64,000 bases of DNA. Origin: Lysobacter_C sp966210725 (GTDB taxonomy: Bacteria; Pseudomonadota; Gammaproteobacteria; Xanthomonadales; Xanthomonadaceae). The notes below the pieces were generated by a model. That model had not been told where the DNA came from and searched no databases. It saw only the letters and a program-made list of their open reading frames with translations. Location of the stretch: the NCBI GenBank assembly GCA_966210725.1, contig CBIHLN010000001.1:16471-80470 (forward strand), written 5' to 3'. The first letter of the stretch is position 1. Each line of letters opens with the position of its first letter. The translations under genes and the position numbers were made by a program. Shown here one piece after another: positions 21,197-28,466 of this stretch.

Positions 21197-21694
21197 ATGA
21201 GTTCGCTCGCCACGACCCGCGCTGCGCGCATCCCCCGGCTGACCCGGTTCGGCTGGCTCATGGGCCTGTACGCGGAGAACTACACGCGCCTGCACGCCCT
21301 GTTCGACCCGGCGTCCCTGGCGCCCGGCATCCACCTCTCCAGCGTGGGCGACGGACTGGATGTGCGCGTGGAGATCATCGAGCAGCACCGCTACACCACC
21401 GAGCTTCGCCTCACGTACGCGATACCGGACCCGGTGACCGGTGAGCCCGACCCGTCGGCCTACCTGCGCCTGTACAACGACGCCCGCCAGGCCGAAGCCA
21501 CCCACTGCTACGTCGGCCGGCGCTGGCAGGATGTCATTGGCATGTACCCGCCGCCGGCGCAGGTGATCGGGCACCGGATGCGGATGAACACCTTCCTCGG
21601 AAAGTGGCTCGAATACCTGGCCGACCGGGGGCACGGGACCGCGACGCTTCGCCCATGCGAAAAAAATTGCGACGGACTTGCACAGACCGCTTGA
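21197..21694 (+). CDS. DUF1249 conserved protein
   Basis: A 165-residue protein with the DUF1249 pattern: an N-terminal LMGLYAENYTRLHALF, a central beta-rich region (VEIIEQHRYTTELRLTYAI) and a conserved PDPSAYLRLYNDARQAEATHC. Function unknown. It precedes the tRNA pair by 44 bp, and its last ~15 residues (PCEKNCDGLAQTA) run into AT-richer intergenic-like sequence. Confidence 0.82.
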   Translation: MSSLATTRAARIPRLTRFGWLMGLYAENYTRLHALFDPASLAPGIHLSSVGDGLDVRVEIIEQHRYTTELRLTYAIPDPVTGEPDPSAYLRLYNDARQAEATHCYVGRRWQDVIGMYPPPAQVIGHRMRMNTFLGKWLEYLADRGHGTATLRPCEKNCDGLAQTA

Positions 21695-21738
21695 CGACTT
21701 TCGAAACCGTCCCTAAGCTTGTCGACTTTCCAGCACGT

Positions 21739-21814
<76 letters not shown>

Positions 21815-21878
21815 CTTCAAAGGTTGTTCGTTACCCGGCTGAGTGAAAGCAGCCGAACCCGGTACGACCAACCCCTGC

Positions 21879-21954
21879 GTCCCCATCGTCTAGAGGCCTA
21901 GGACACAACCCTTTCACGGTTGCGACCGGGGTTCGAATCCCCGTGGGGACGCCA
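21879..21954 (+). tRNA. tRNA-Glu (anticodon TTC)
   Basis: A 76-nt cloverleaf: acceptor GTCCCCA pairs with TGGGGAC, anticodon stem CAACC/GGTTG encloses CTTTCAC giving TTC, the T arm has GGTTCGAATCC, and the encoded end is GCCA. It lies 64 bp after tRNA-Ala and is followed by a terminator, so the two are probably one transcript. Confidence 0.95.
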
Positions 21955-21968
21955 CTTTACGCAGTACG

Positions 21969-21996
21969 AAAAAGGCCACCTCCGGGTGGCCTTTTT
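21969..21996 (+). terminator. Rho-independent terminator after the tRNA pair
   Basis: A perfect 7-bp stem GGCCACC (21974-21980) / GGTGGCC (21985-21991) with a TCCG loop, preceded by five A and followed by five T, so it can work in both directions. Confidence 0.9.
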
Positions 21997-22036
21997 CGTG
22001 TCCGGTCTTCCGGCTGGCTCCGCCACCTCCGGTGGG

Positions 22037-22615
22037 TCAGTGCCCTTCGTGGGCATCTGGGTGACCGCCGCCTTGCTGCTGATGCCTTGCGAACACCTCG
22101 GTGCTGCCATCGGCGTGGACCAGTTCCACGGTGTAGGGCTGCGTCCGGCCATCGGGCATCTCCATGCCCGGCGAGCCGGCGGGCATTCCCGGCACCACCA
22201 GGCCCTTCGCGTCCGGCCGCCCGGCCAGCAGCCGCTTCACGTCCCCGGCCGGCACGTGACCTTCGATGAAATAGCCGCCGACTTCCGCGGTGTGGCACGA
22301 GCCCTTGCCGAGTGGCACGCCCACGCGCTCCTTGATGGCGTTGACGTTGTCGACGTCGGTCGCCGTCACCGTGAAACCGGCGTCGCGCATGTGCTCGATC
22401 CATACGTTGCAGCAGCCGCACCTTGCACTCTTGTGGACGTGCACCCGGGTCGCTTCCGGCGCGTCGCGGCTGGCGGCCGCCAGCTGGCTTGACGTGGCGT
22501 TGGCCAGGGCGCCGACGGATGCCTCTGGCTGGCGGGCGCAGGCGACCATGGCAGCGCTCGCCAGCACGAGTGCGACGGCGGCGCGAAGTTCGTTCTTCAT
22601 CAGTGCGTTTTCCAT
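22037..22615 (-). CDS. DUF411 metal-binding protein of the copper operon
   Basis: A 192-residue exported protein: a hydrophobic signal with a lipobox-like AMVACA, then the DUF411 domain with HKSARCGCCNVWIEHM, KGSCHTAEVGGYFIEGHVP and PGMPAGSPGME. DUF411 proteins commonly accompany copper and mercury resistance genes; the CGCC and C..H residues are plausible Cu(I) ligands. The ATG at 22615 is used (an ATG at 22600 is an alternative). It follows copB by 16 bp and is probably the last gene of the copL-A-B operon. The tail is His-rich (GGGHPDAHEGH). Confidence 0.85.
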   Translation of the reverse strand: MENALMKNELRAAVALVLASAAMVACARQPEASVGALANATSSQLAAASRDAPEATRVHVHKSARCGCCNVWIEHMRDAGFTVTATDVDNVNAIKERVGVPLGKGSCHTAEVGGYFIEGHVPAGDVKRLLAGRPDAKGLVVPGMPAGSPGMEMPDGRTQPYTVELVHADGSTEVFARHQQQGGGHPDAHEGH

Positions 22616-22631
22616 ATGCGTCTTTTCCAGG

Positions 22632-23636
22632 TCAGAACCAGATGCGGACACCCGCGACCACCTTCGTGTCATCGACGGACTCACCGTCGGCGCGATGGTA
22701 GTCGGCGGTGCGACCGAATGACCGTTCGCGTACGAGACCGATATAGGGCGCGAACTCCCGCTTGATTTCGTAGCGCAGCCGCAGGCCCGCTTCGCCCTTG
22801 GACAGGCCCGGCCCGATGCCGCGCGCCGGGTCATCCTTGCCGTGAAACTCCAGTTCGACCATCGGCTGCAGGATCAGCCGGTTGGTAAAGAGCACGTCGT
22901 ACTCGACTTCGATGGTGGCCGCAGTGTGGCCGGACTCGCCGACGTAGCCTGTGGCCGAGACTTCGAACATGTACGGCGCCAGTCCCTGCACACCCAATGC
23001 CGCCCAGGTCCGTGAAGGCCCTGGCTTGAAGTCGTGCCGCACGCCGGCCACCACGTCCCACCAGGGGGTCACGCTGCGGCCGTACAGGATTTCCACATCG
23101 GCCGAATCGACTTCACCACCGGCACGCTCGCCCTCGCTGCGCAGCCACAGCCGGTTGATGTCGCCACCGAACCATGCCTGCGCCTCCCATGCCTGCCCGC
23201 TGCCGTGATCGCCATCGGTGGCTTCCAGGCGGTTGAACAGTACATAGGTAGTGAACTCTGAAGGGTGCTCCATGTGATGCGTGAGTTTCGGGAAGGCAGC
23301 GGCGCGGTCGGTGTCGGTAACGGTCGGGATCGGTTCAATCGGCTGCGACGGGGTAGGGGAGGGTCCGTGCTCCATGCCCGAGTGGTTCATCCCGGAGTGA
23401 TCCATCTGCGAGTGATCCATCTGCGAGTGATCCATCTGCGAGTGATCCATCTGCGAGTGGTCGGCACCCGAGTGGCTGTCGTGCCCCTGGTCGCTCGACT
23501 CGCTCGCCGGCCGCTTGGACGGCGCTTCCTCCTTCATGCCGTGCTGTGAATGATCCTGCGCCAGCACAGCGGGGACTGCAGACACCGCGAGCGACAGCGC
23601 CAAGGCTCGATGTCTCCACGTGCGCGACGTGCTCAT
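22632..23636 (-). CDS. copB: CopB, copper resistance outer-membrane protein
   Basis: A 334-residue exported protein. After the signal peptide (ending VLAQ) comes a Met/His-rich region with tandem DHSQM units that should bind copper, then the CopB beta-barrel domain (LFNRLEATDGDHG, WGGDI-like WFGGDINRLWLRSEGE, and the C-terminal strand ending VVAGVRIWF). Terminal Phe and alternating strands fit an outer-membrane barrel. The start overlaps the copA stop by 4 bp. Confidence 0.93.
   Translation of the reverse strand: MSTSRTWRHRALALSLAVSAVPAVLAQDHSQHGMKEEAPSKRPASESSDQGHDSHSGADHSQMDHSQMDHSQMDHSQMDHSGMNHSGMEHGPSPTPSQPIEPIPTVTDTDRAAAFPKLTHHMEHPSEFTTYVLFNRLEATDGDHGSGQAWEAQAWFGGDINRLWLRSEGERAGGEVDSADVEILYGRSVTPWWDVVAGVRHDFKPGPSRTWAALGVQGLAPYMFEVSATGYVGESGHTAATIEVEYDVLFTNRLILQPMVELEFHGKDDPARGIGPGLSKGEAGLRLRYEIKREFAPYIGLVRERSFGRTADYHRADGESVDDTKVVAGVRIWF
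23396..23460. repeat. 15-bp tandem repeat encoding DHSQM units in copB
   Basis: About four near-identical copies of a 15-bp unit (ATCCATCTGCGAGTG on the plus strand) lie inside copB and encode the repeated DHSQM copper-binding motif. Such an array can change copy number by slippage without breaking the frame. Confidence 0.9.
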
Positions 23637-25393
23637 TCCTCGATCCTCACTTCCCGCATCATCCCGGCTTCCATGTGGTACAGCAGGTGGCAGTGGTAGG
23701 CCCAGCGGCCCAGTGCGTCGGCGCGCACGCGGTAGCTGCGCTTGGTGCCGGGCGGCATGTCGACGGTGTGCTTGCGCACCATGAACTCGCCGGTTTCGTC
23801 CTCCACGTCGCTCCAGACGCCATGCAAGTGGATGGGGTGGGTCATCATGGTGTCGTTGACCAGCACGATGCGCATACGCTCGCCGTAGTTGAGCCGAAGC
23901 GGTTCGGCATCCATGAATTTCCGGCCATTGAACGACCAGGCGAACTTCTCCATGTGGCCGGTCAGGTGCAGTTCGACCTCGCGCCCGGGCTCACGTCCAT
24001 CGGGGTCACGGAACAGGCTGCGCAGGTCGCCATAGGTCAACACCTTGCGGCCGTTGTCGCGCAGGCCGATGCCCGGGTCGTCGAGCTTCGGCGCCGGTGT
24101 CATCGTCTGCATGTCGACCAGCGGGTTGCCGTCCTCGCTTGCAGGATGTGCCTGCATCGCGGCGCCACCCGGCATGTCGTGTCCACCGTGGCCCATGGAT
24201 GCGCCGCAGCCGCCCTCCATGCCCTTCATGGCCGACGTGTCGTGCCGGCCGTGCCCCATGTCGGCCATGGTCAGCAGCGGTCGTGGATCGCGGGGCGGGA
24301 TGGAGGCTTCAAGGCCGTGCCGAACCGCCAGCGTGCCGCGCGCGTAACCGGTGCGGCCCATGTCCTGGGCGAAGATCGTGAAGGCATCCTGGCCGCTGGG
24401 CTCGACGAGTACGTCGAAGGTTTCTGCGACCGCGATGCGGAACTCGTCCACCGACACCGGATGGATCGGCTGGCCGTCGGCGGCGACCACCGTCATCTTC
24501 AGGCCCGGAATACGCACGTCGAAGTACGTCATCGCCGAGCCGTTGATGAATCGCAGCAGGACCTTCTCGCCGCTGCGGAACAGGCCCGTCCAGTTTCCGC
24601 CGGGCGCTGCGCCGTTCATCAGGTACGTGTACGTGTGCGCGTTGACGTCGGAAATGTCCGTGGGCGTCATGCGCATTTCGCCCCACATCTTCCGGTCTTC
24701 GATCGTCTCGGCCAGGCCTATGCGCCGCACGTCGCGGATGAAGTCGCCCACCGTCGGCTTGTAGTAGTTGTCGTACTCGGAGAACTTCTTGAGCCGGCGG
24801 AAGAGGGCGCCGGGGTCCAGGTCCGTCCAGTCCGACAGCAACACGACGTGCTCGCGGTCGAAGGCATAGGGCAGGGGCTCGAGCGGGTCGATCACGATCG
24901 CGCCGTACAGCCCGGCCTGCTCCTGGAACAACGAGTGGCTGTGGTACCAGTAGGTGCCCGACTGCTTGAGCTGGAAGCGGTACTGGTAGGCCTCGCCGGG
25001 TTGGATGCCGTCGAAACTCATGCCCGGCACGCCGTCCATGTTGGCCGGCAGCAGGATGCCGTGCCAGTGGATGGACGTCATCGCATCCGTCAGGCGGTTG
25101 GCGACGCGCAGTGTCACCGTGTCGCCCTCGCGCCAGCGCAGGGTCGGCGCGGGCAGCGAACCGTTGACCGTCATCGCCGGGCGCGTGCGGCCGGTGAAAT
25201 TGACGGGCGAGGTGCCGATCGACAGGTCGAAATCAGTGCCGGTGAGGACGGGTACGCCGCCCGCGGCGTGGCCGGCGGCGGCCCAGGCCGGTCCGCGCCA
25301 GAGGCCGAGCCCGGCCGCGACGCCGCCCGCAGCTAGGCCGGTCACGAACCGGCGTCGCCCGATGTCGAGCGGATGCGGAGGGTGGGATTTCAT
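23633..25393 (-). CDS. copA: CopA, periplasmic multicopper oxidase of copper resistance
   Basis: A 586-residue enzyme with a Tat signal (RRRFVTGLAAGG), so folded copper-loaded protein would be exported. Copper ligands are visible as HWHG, HSH, HPIHLHG and HCHLLYHMEAGM, giving type 1, 2 and 3 sites. A Met/His-rich loop at about 380-420 (MGHGRHD, MGHGGHDMPGG) is typical of CopA and probably binds extra copper. It is thought to oxidise Cu(I) in the periplasm. It is in an operon with copL upstream and copB overlapping downstream. Confidence 0.95.
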   Translation of the reverse strand: MKSHPPHPLDIGRRRFVTGLAAGGVAAGLGLWRGPAWAAAGHAAGGVPVLTGTDFDLSIGTSPVNFTGRTRPAMTVNGSLPAPTLRWREGDTVTLRVANRLTDAMTSIHWHGILLPANMDGVPGMSFDGIQPGEAYQYRFQLKQSGTYWYHSHSLFQEQAGLYGAIVIDPLEPLPYAFDREHVVLLSDWTDLDPGALFRRLKKFSEYDNYYKPTVGDFIRDVRRIGLAETIEDRKMWGEMRMTPTDISDVNAHTYTYLMNGAAPGGNWTGLFRSGEKVLLRFINGSAMTYFDVRIPGLKMTVVAADGQPIHPVSVDEFRIAVAETFDVLVEPSGQDAFTIFAQDMGRTGYARGTLAVRHGLEASIPPRDPRPLLTMADMGHGRHDTSAMKGMEGGCGASMGHGGHDMPGGAAMQAHPASEDGNPLVDMQTMTPAPKLDDPGIGLRDNGRKVLTYGDLRSLFRDPDGREPGREVELHLTGHMEKFAWSFNGRKFMDAEPLRLNYGERMRIVLVNDTMMTHPIHLHGVWSDVEDETGEFMVRKHTVDMPPGTKRSYRVRADALGRWAYHCHLLYHMEAGMMREVRIEE

Positions 25394-25530
25394 GCGGTTA
25401 CCTCAATACGGGCGCAGACCAACGTGGACGCCCGGGGAGTTGGCACCGGGACGCGCGCATCAGAAGTCTGCTGGGTTGGACCGCCTGCGGCCTCTACCGG
25501 ACGCCGGGCGCGTGCTGTGTCGCCGAGGAG

Positions 25531-26052
25531 TCAGGCGATGGGTGGCCGGTTCAACCGTGCACGCGGCGAGCCGATGCGCCACGCGGCGGCCTTGCCGTCG
25601 AGGGCGTCATCGAACTGAGCAGGCATCACGGCGGCTCCGGCGACTGCGCCCGGCGTCAGGAGCGGCGCGCAATCGCACTCGCAGCCCATGGCGTAGCTGC
25701 AGCAGTCCGATCCACTTGAAGGGATGCTCATCGCAGCAACGGGCCGGTCCTGATCGCTGACCATCGCGGCACGTTGGTGGGATGAGACCAGCCCGGTCGC
25801 CACGTTCGGTGGCATCGCGACCTCGTGGCACGCAGCTTTTGGGGCCGCATGCTGCACAGCCTCAGCCAACTGCACAGCCTCAGCCAACTGCACAGCCTCA
25901 GCCAACGCGGCGGTTTTCGCCGCGTCCTCTTGCGTGACCACGTCGTGCCCGCCATGCATTGCCGCCATCGCACGCGCCGAAAATCCGGGGCCGGTGAGAA
26001 CCAGCGCAAGGATCAGCAGGGTGCGACCAGCGAAAGCGAGCAAGGGGTGCAT
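25531..26052 (-). CDS. copL: CopL-like metal-binding regulator at the head of the copper operon
   Basis: A 173-residue protein with an N-terminal hydrophobic signal (about 8-31) and Cys/His/Met-rich segments: MAAMHGGHD and a CCSYAMGCECDC cluster. This matches the CopL family, which is required for copper induction of copAB in Xanthomonas. It is 137 bp upstream of copA on the same strand. Residues about 49-66 are three copies of LAEAVQ encoded by an 18-bp tandem repeat. Confidence 0.8.
   Translation of the reverse strand: MHPLLAFAGRTLLILALVLTGPGFSARAMAAMHGGHDVVTQEDAAKTAALAEAVQLAEAVQLAEAVQHAAPKAACHEVAMPPNVATGLVSSHQRAAMVSDQDRPVAAMSIPSSGSDCCSYAMGCECDCAPLLTPGAVAGAAVMPAQFDDALDGKAAAWRIGSPRARLNRPPIA
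25852..25905. repeat. 18-bp tandem repeat (three copies) inside copL
   Basis: Three identical copies of CTGCACAGCCTCAGCCAA encode LAEAVQ three times. The exact identity of the copies, including silent positions, indicates recent expansion. Confidence 0.9.
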
Positions 26053-26118
26053 GGGAGGACCATGGGCAGGGTCGCTAGGGTGGCGTCAGTCCGCCCGGCG
26101 TTCAACCCCTCCAATTTA

Positions 26119-26134
26119 CATAATATGCATTATG
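26119..26134. promoter_or_regulatory. AT-rich palindrome upstream of copL
   Basis: CATAATATGCATTATG: perfect 6-bp arms CATAAT/ATTATG around ATGC, in an AT-rich patch about 70 bp before copL in the gap between copL and the remnant of the split LAB_N gene. It could be an operator or -10 region for copL; no binding-site family is recognised. Confidence 0.4.
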
Positions 26135-26160
26135 CGAAGTATTAGATGCTCTCGCTGGTA

Positions 26161-26255
26161 CTAATGATCCTCTTCCCCAGATGCCACCTGACCAGCTGCA
26201 TACGTGGTTTCCCGTGCAATCAGCGAGAGGTTCCGCAGGTAGATGAAGAGCCCTG
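26161..26255 (-). pseudogene. 3' fragment of the transposon-split LAB_N gene (codons 72-100)
   Basis: Read leftward from the target duplication, this encodes the C-terminal 29 residues (LFIYLRNLSLIARETTYAA and the rest) and a TAG stop at 26161-26163. It has no start of its own. It fits exactly, in frame and in content, onto the 5' fragment at 51,830-52,042 through a single CCCTG, and LFIYLRNL aligns with the intact copy at 26,473. It is therefore the detached 3' end of the gene broken by the Tn7-like element. Confidence 0.93.
26251..26255. repeat. Left target site duplication CCCTG
   Basis: Identical to 51830-51834; the match is exactly 5 bp (flanking bases differ on both sides), the length made by Tn7-family transposition. 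Confidence 0.93.
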
Positions 26256-26472
26256 TGGGCGCCGCAGTCTTCGTCGCCCCGAGTCTGCACTTTCGGTGTA
26301 CATCCCACGCACTGACGCGTGTACACCGAAATTCCTACCGCAAAGATGCATGTGCACTTTTCCGATTTCCGTAGGCTTGCGTGTGCACTCATACCGCCGT
26401 TGCCCACTTAACCGATCTGACGAGAGCTTAGGTACTCGCCCACCGCGGTGTTGACCGCGCCAAATTCTGCCT
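26256..26472. other. Left end of the Tn7-like element with candidate TnsB-binding repeats
   Basis: No gene lies here. Repeats related to TGTGCACTTTTC point inward: CTGCACTTTCG (26285-26295), TGTGCACTTTTCCG (26351-26364) and GTGTGCACTCATACC (26381-26395). A perfect 12-bp inverted repeat TTTCGGTGTACA / TGTACACCGAAA (26291-26302, 26320-26331) sits among them. Multiple end-proximal repeats are how TnsB recognises Tn7 ends; assignment here is by analogy. Confidence 0.7.
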
Positions 26473-26760
26473 TCAAAGAGGGCCAGCTCGCCGACCAGAA
26501 CGCTCTTCGATCGCGATGAGGAACAAGTTGCGCAGGTAGATGAAGAGGCCGGCCGCCTGGCCGACGATGAATACCGGATCCTGCCGGTGAATGGCATAGG
26601 CCAGCAGCACTGTGCTGCCACCCAAGCTGAAATACCAGAAGGCCTTGGGAATCACGGATCGGCGCGCCCGCTCAGACGCCAGCCATTGGAGGATGAATCG
26701 CGCGGAGAACAGTGCCTGCCCGGCGAAGCCAACAATTATCCAAGCCCATGTGTCGTTCAT
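26473..26760 (-). CDS. Intact LAB_N-domain membrane protein carried by the transposon
   Basis: A 95-residue protein with the lipid-A-disaccharide-synthase N-terminal-like (LAB_N) pattern: MNDTWAWIIVGFAGQALFSARF, QWLASERARRSVIPKAFWYFSL and AIHRQDPVFIVGQAAGLFIYLRNLFLIA, with three likely membrane segments. It is a close homologue of the chromosomal gene that the element has split: 70 of the first 79 residues are identical, and the tails differ. It has its own Shine-Dalgarno (GGTGGAG about 7 bases before the ATG). It probably supplies the function the insertion destroyed, working with the GT2 and GT-C glycosyltransferases at 52-54.7 kb. Confidence 0.88.
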   Translation of the reverse strand: MNDTWAWIIVGFAGQALFSARFILQWLASERARRSVIPKAFWYFSLGGSTVLLAYAIHRQDPVFIVGQAAGLFIYLRNLFLIAIEERSGRRAGPL

Positions 26761-26844
26761 CGCGTCGCTCCACCTTGCTGGTTGCGTCGCCGAGCCAAGA
26801 CCGTCGACATGCACCTTGGCCAAGCGGCGATCCAATCTACGGCC

Positions 26845-27297
26845 CTACCCGCCGGCAAGGGTCTCATCCATGAACTCGACCCGGGCGGCCCTGACCACCC
26901 GATCGGGGTCGCTGTCCATCAGCGATGCCGGCGTCCTTCCGTCCAAGAGCACGTGGGGGGCGTACAGCCACTCGATCTCTAGCCAGCCTGCAGTGTCCCC
27001 CGGGTTGGCGACGCCAGATACTTCGTTGCGCAAGAGCGTCAGCAGGTGTCGCACCTGCGGCTTCAGCTGCCCTCCGGCGAACTGCCAAGGCGGGAACCTG
27101 TAGGCCTGCTCCGGCTGGATCCACACACCGAGTAACTGGCCCTCCCCGCGGTAGCGGTTGGCCAGATGGCCGGCGTTGAGCGCCGTGGACCCTAGCGCCA
27201 CTGCCACGGCTTCTTCACCCAGCCAATCGCGGGACAGCTCTGCCCGACGTGCGGCGGAGGCATCCGAGTCAATCGGCAGGGGCGTGGTCTTGGCAAT
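26845..27297 (-). CDS. ParS/MbcA-antitoxin-like small protein (start uncertain)
   Basis: The C-terminal ~145 residues look real: a helical N-part (ELSRDWLGEEAVAVALGS) then GQLLGVWIQPEQAYRFPPWQF and a final WLYAPHVLLDGRTPASLMDSDPDRVVRAAR. The latter resembles the DUF2384 Xre/MbcA/ParS toxin-binding domain (GRTPxxxL..DPxxV). No ATG or GTG is suitably placed; ATT at 27297 follows AGGAG at good distance, and CTG at 27279 is another option. The end of the upstream gene overlaps this start. Family assignment is by pattern recognition only. Confidence 0.55.
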   Translation of the reverse strand: MAKTTPLPIDSDASAARRAELSRDWLGEEAVAVALGSTALNAGHLANRYRGEGQLLGVWIQPEQAYRFPPWQFAGGQLKPQVRHLLTLLRNEVSGVANPGDTAGWLEIEWLYAPHVLLDGRTPASLMDSDPDRVVRAARVEFMDETLAGG

Positions 27298-27805
27298 AGG
27301 GGCGCCACTCCTGCGGGGTGATGTTGGTCGCGGCCCCGTACAGCGGCAACCGATAGTTGTTGAAGAGGTTCCGGAGTGCCGGCAGGTTCCGCCCCATGAA
27401 AAGCCAGCCGTGGTGCTCGTCCCACTGCATCTCAGTCCTGAAGGGGTACGTCGCTTTGTCGTCTTCGTTGAACAGATCGAAACCGTCCAGCACGAAGACG
27501 CGTTCGTACGTCGGCGGCTTTCCATCACGCACCCAACGGCGTTCGCAGATGCGCTCGGTCACCGCATTGAGACGCTCCGCCGGCGCGGGTCTAAGGTCGA
27601 CCAGCTCGGTCACGACGCCGGTGGCGCGCGCTCGCTGCTCGACCGCACCGTACAGGGCCAGGGCCCGCTCATCGTCCGGGCATGCCACGTAGCGTGAAAT
27701 ACACACGCGTGCAAAGGCGGGGTGCACGAAGAGATTCGCTACCGCGTCCACGAGATGCTGATCGGGGACGACCTTCAACGTTGCGCTTGAGCGGGGTCCA
27801 GCCAT
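27269..27805 (-). CDS. Unknown protein encoded upstream of the ParS-like gene
   Basis: A 178-residue protein starting MAGPRSSATLKVVPDQHLVDA, with no membrane segment. It has a charged middle (ERICERRWVRDGKPPTYERVFVLDGFDLFNEDDK) and an aromatic end (QWDEHHGWLFMGRNLPALRNLFNNYRLPLYG). I do not recognise the family. It overlaps the next gene by about 29 bp and begins 5 bp after the preceding gene, so the three genes 28358-26845 form one operon. A toxin-antitoxin or regulatory pairing is possible but not shown. Confidence 0.6.
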   Translation of the reverse strand: MAGPRSSATLKVVPDQHLVDAVANLFVHPAFARVCISRYVACPDDERALALYGAVEQRARATGVVTELVDLRPAPAERLNAVTERICERRWVRDGKPPTYERVFVLDGFDLFNEDDKATYPFRTEMQWDEHHGWLFMGRNLPALRNLFNNYRLPLYGAATNITPQEWRPYCQDHAPAD

Positions 27806-27809
27806 CCAG

Positions 27810-28358
27810 TCACGCGTCCCGGCGTTCATCCAAGTACTCGACCACCGCACCCTGCCCGCCGTCGCGCACCATTGCCTCAGCGGTACGGCCGTCGAACTCG
27901 GGCACGGCGCAGTCCAAGTACCACGAGGCCGCGCGGCGCTCGTCGCCGCCGTGTACGTCGATCGCTTGGTCGAGGACTTCGACTACGGCCGCCAGATACG
28001 CCTGCAGCTCCGGTCCGGGCGGCCACGCATCCAGTTCGCGTACGGTGACCCCTGCCCGCTGCGCCAGCGGCTCGGGCCGCAGCCGCAGGAACACCCCGAC
28101 GAGCGCCGGTGAATACCACGCTTCTCCGGCGGCGCGCAGGCGGGCCGCCAGCGGCAGACCGTCCGGCCGCGGGCGTTCTTGCAACTCGTCCCCCACGCGC
28201 AAGCGGCCATTGAGACGGGTGGTGCCTTGGCTGGCCCACGCGATGGCCACGCGCATCGCCTCTTCGTCCCGTGCCTCCATGCGCGCCCGGTATGTGTCCC
28301 GAGTTCCCTCGAGTCGGGTGCGCGCGTCCGGCGCGGGCGTGTCGTGGTGGGTCGTCAT
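27810..28358 (-). CDS. Unknown protein with a possible C-terminal ParS-like segment
   Basis: A 182-residue soluble protein. The end (CAVPEFDGRTAEAMVRDGGQGAVVEYLDE) has the GRT..AMV..G pattern seen at the C-terminus of DUF2384/ParS-type antitoxins, similar to the last domain of the gene at 26845. The first 100 residues are charged and helical and not recognised. It lies between kfrA (108 bp upstream) and the gene at 27269. Confidence 0.6.
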   Translation of the reverse strand: MTTHHDTPAPDARTRLEGTRDTYRARMEARDEEAMRVAIAWASQGTTRLNGRLRVGDELQERPRPDGLPLAARLRAAGEAWYSPALVGVFLRLRPEPLAQRAGVTVRELDAWPPGPELQAYLAAVVEVLDQAIDVHGGDERRAASWYLDCAVPEFDGRTAEAMVRDGGQGAVVEYLDERRDA

Positions 28359-28466
28359 GGTGTGCGGCGTGGCCGCCCCGCTGCTGACGGAGGCCCCAGC
28401 TTACGCCGGCGGTGCCGCCCGCGCATCAGCCCTCGCACTCGCTCCGATGGCGGCCTTCCGTGAGGG

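Noticed and set aside
21879..21954. tRNA-Glu as attachment site of an integrated island
   Set aside because: No duplicate of the tRNA 3' end and no integrase is seen; the flanking copper operon is not bounded by repeats.
23396..23460. Short direct repeats as a CRISPR array
   Set aside because: The units abut without spacers and encode DHSQM in copB.
26254..26261. TGTGGGCG as a classical TGT terminus, with TGTGGGCG at 51803 as its partner
   Set aside because: The two are in direct, not inverted, orientation, and the reading puts no 5-bp duplication at the right junction. CCCTG with TGGG ends fits both junctions.
26473..26760. LAB_N copy as a simple chromosomal tandem duplicate
   Set aside because: It lies inside the base-exact transposon ends, 217 bp from the left tip, and differs from the broken gene at nine of the first 79 residues and throughout the tail.
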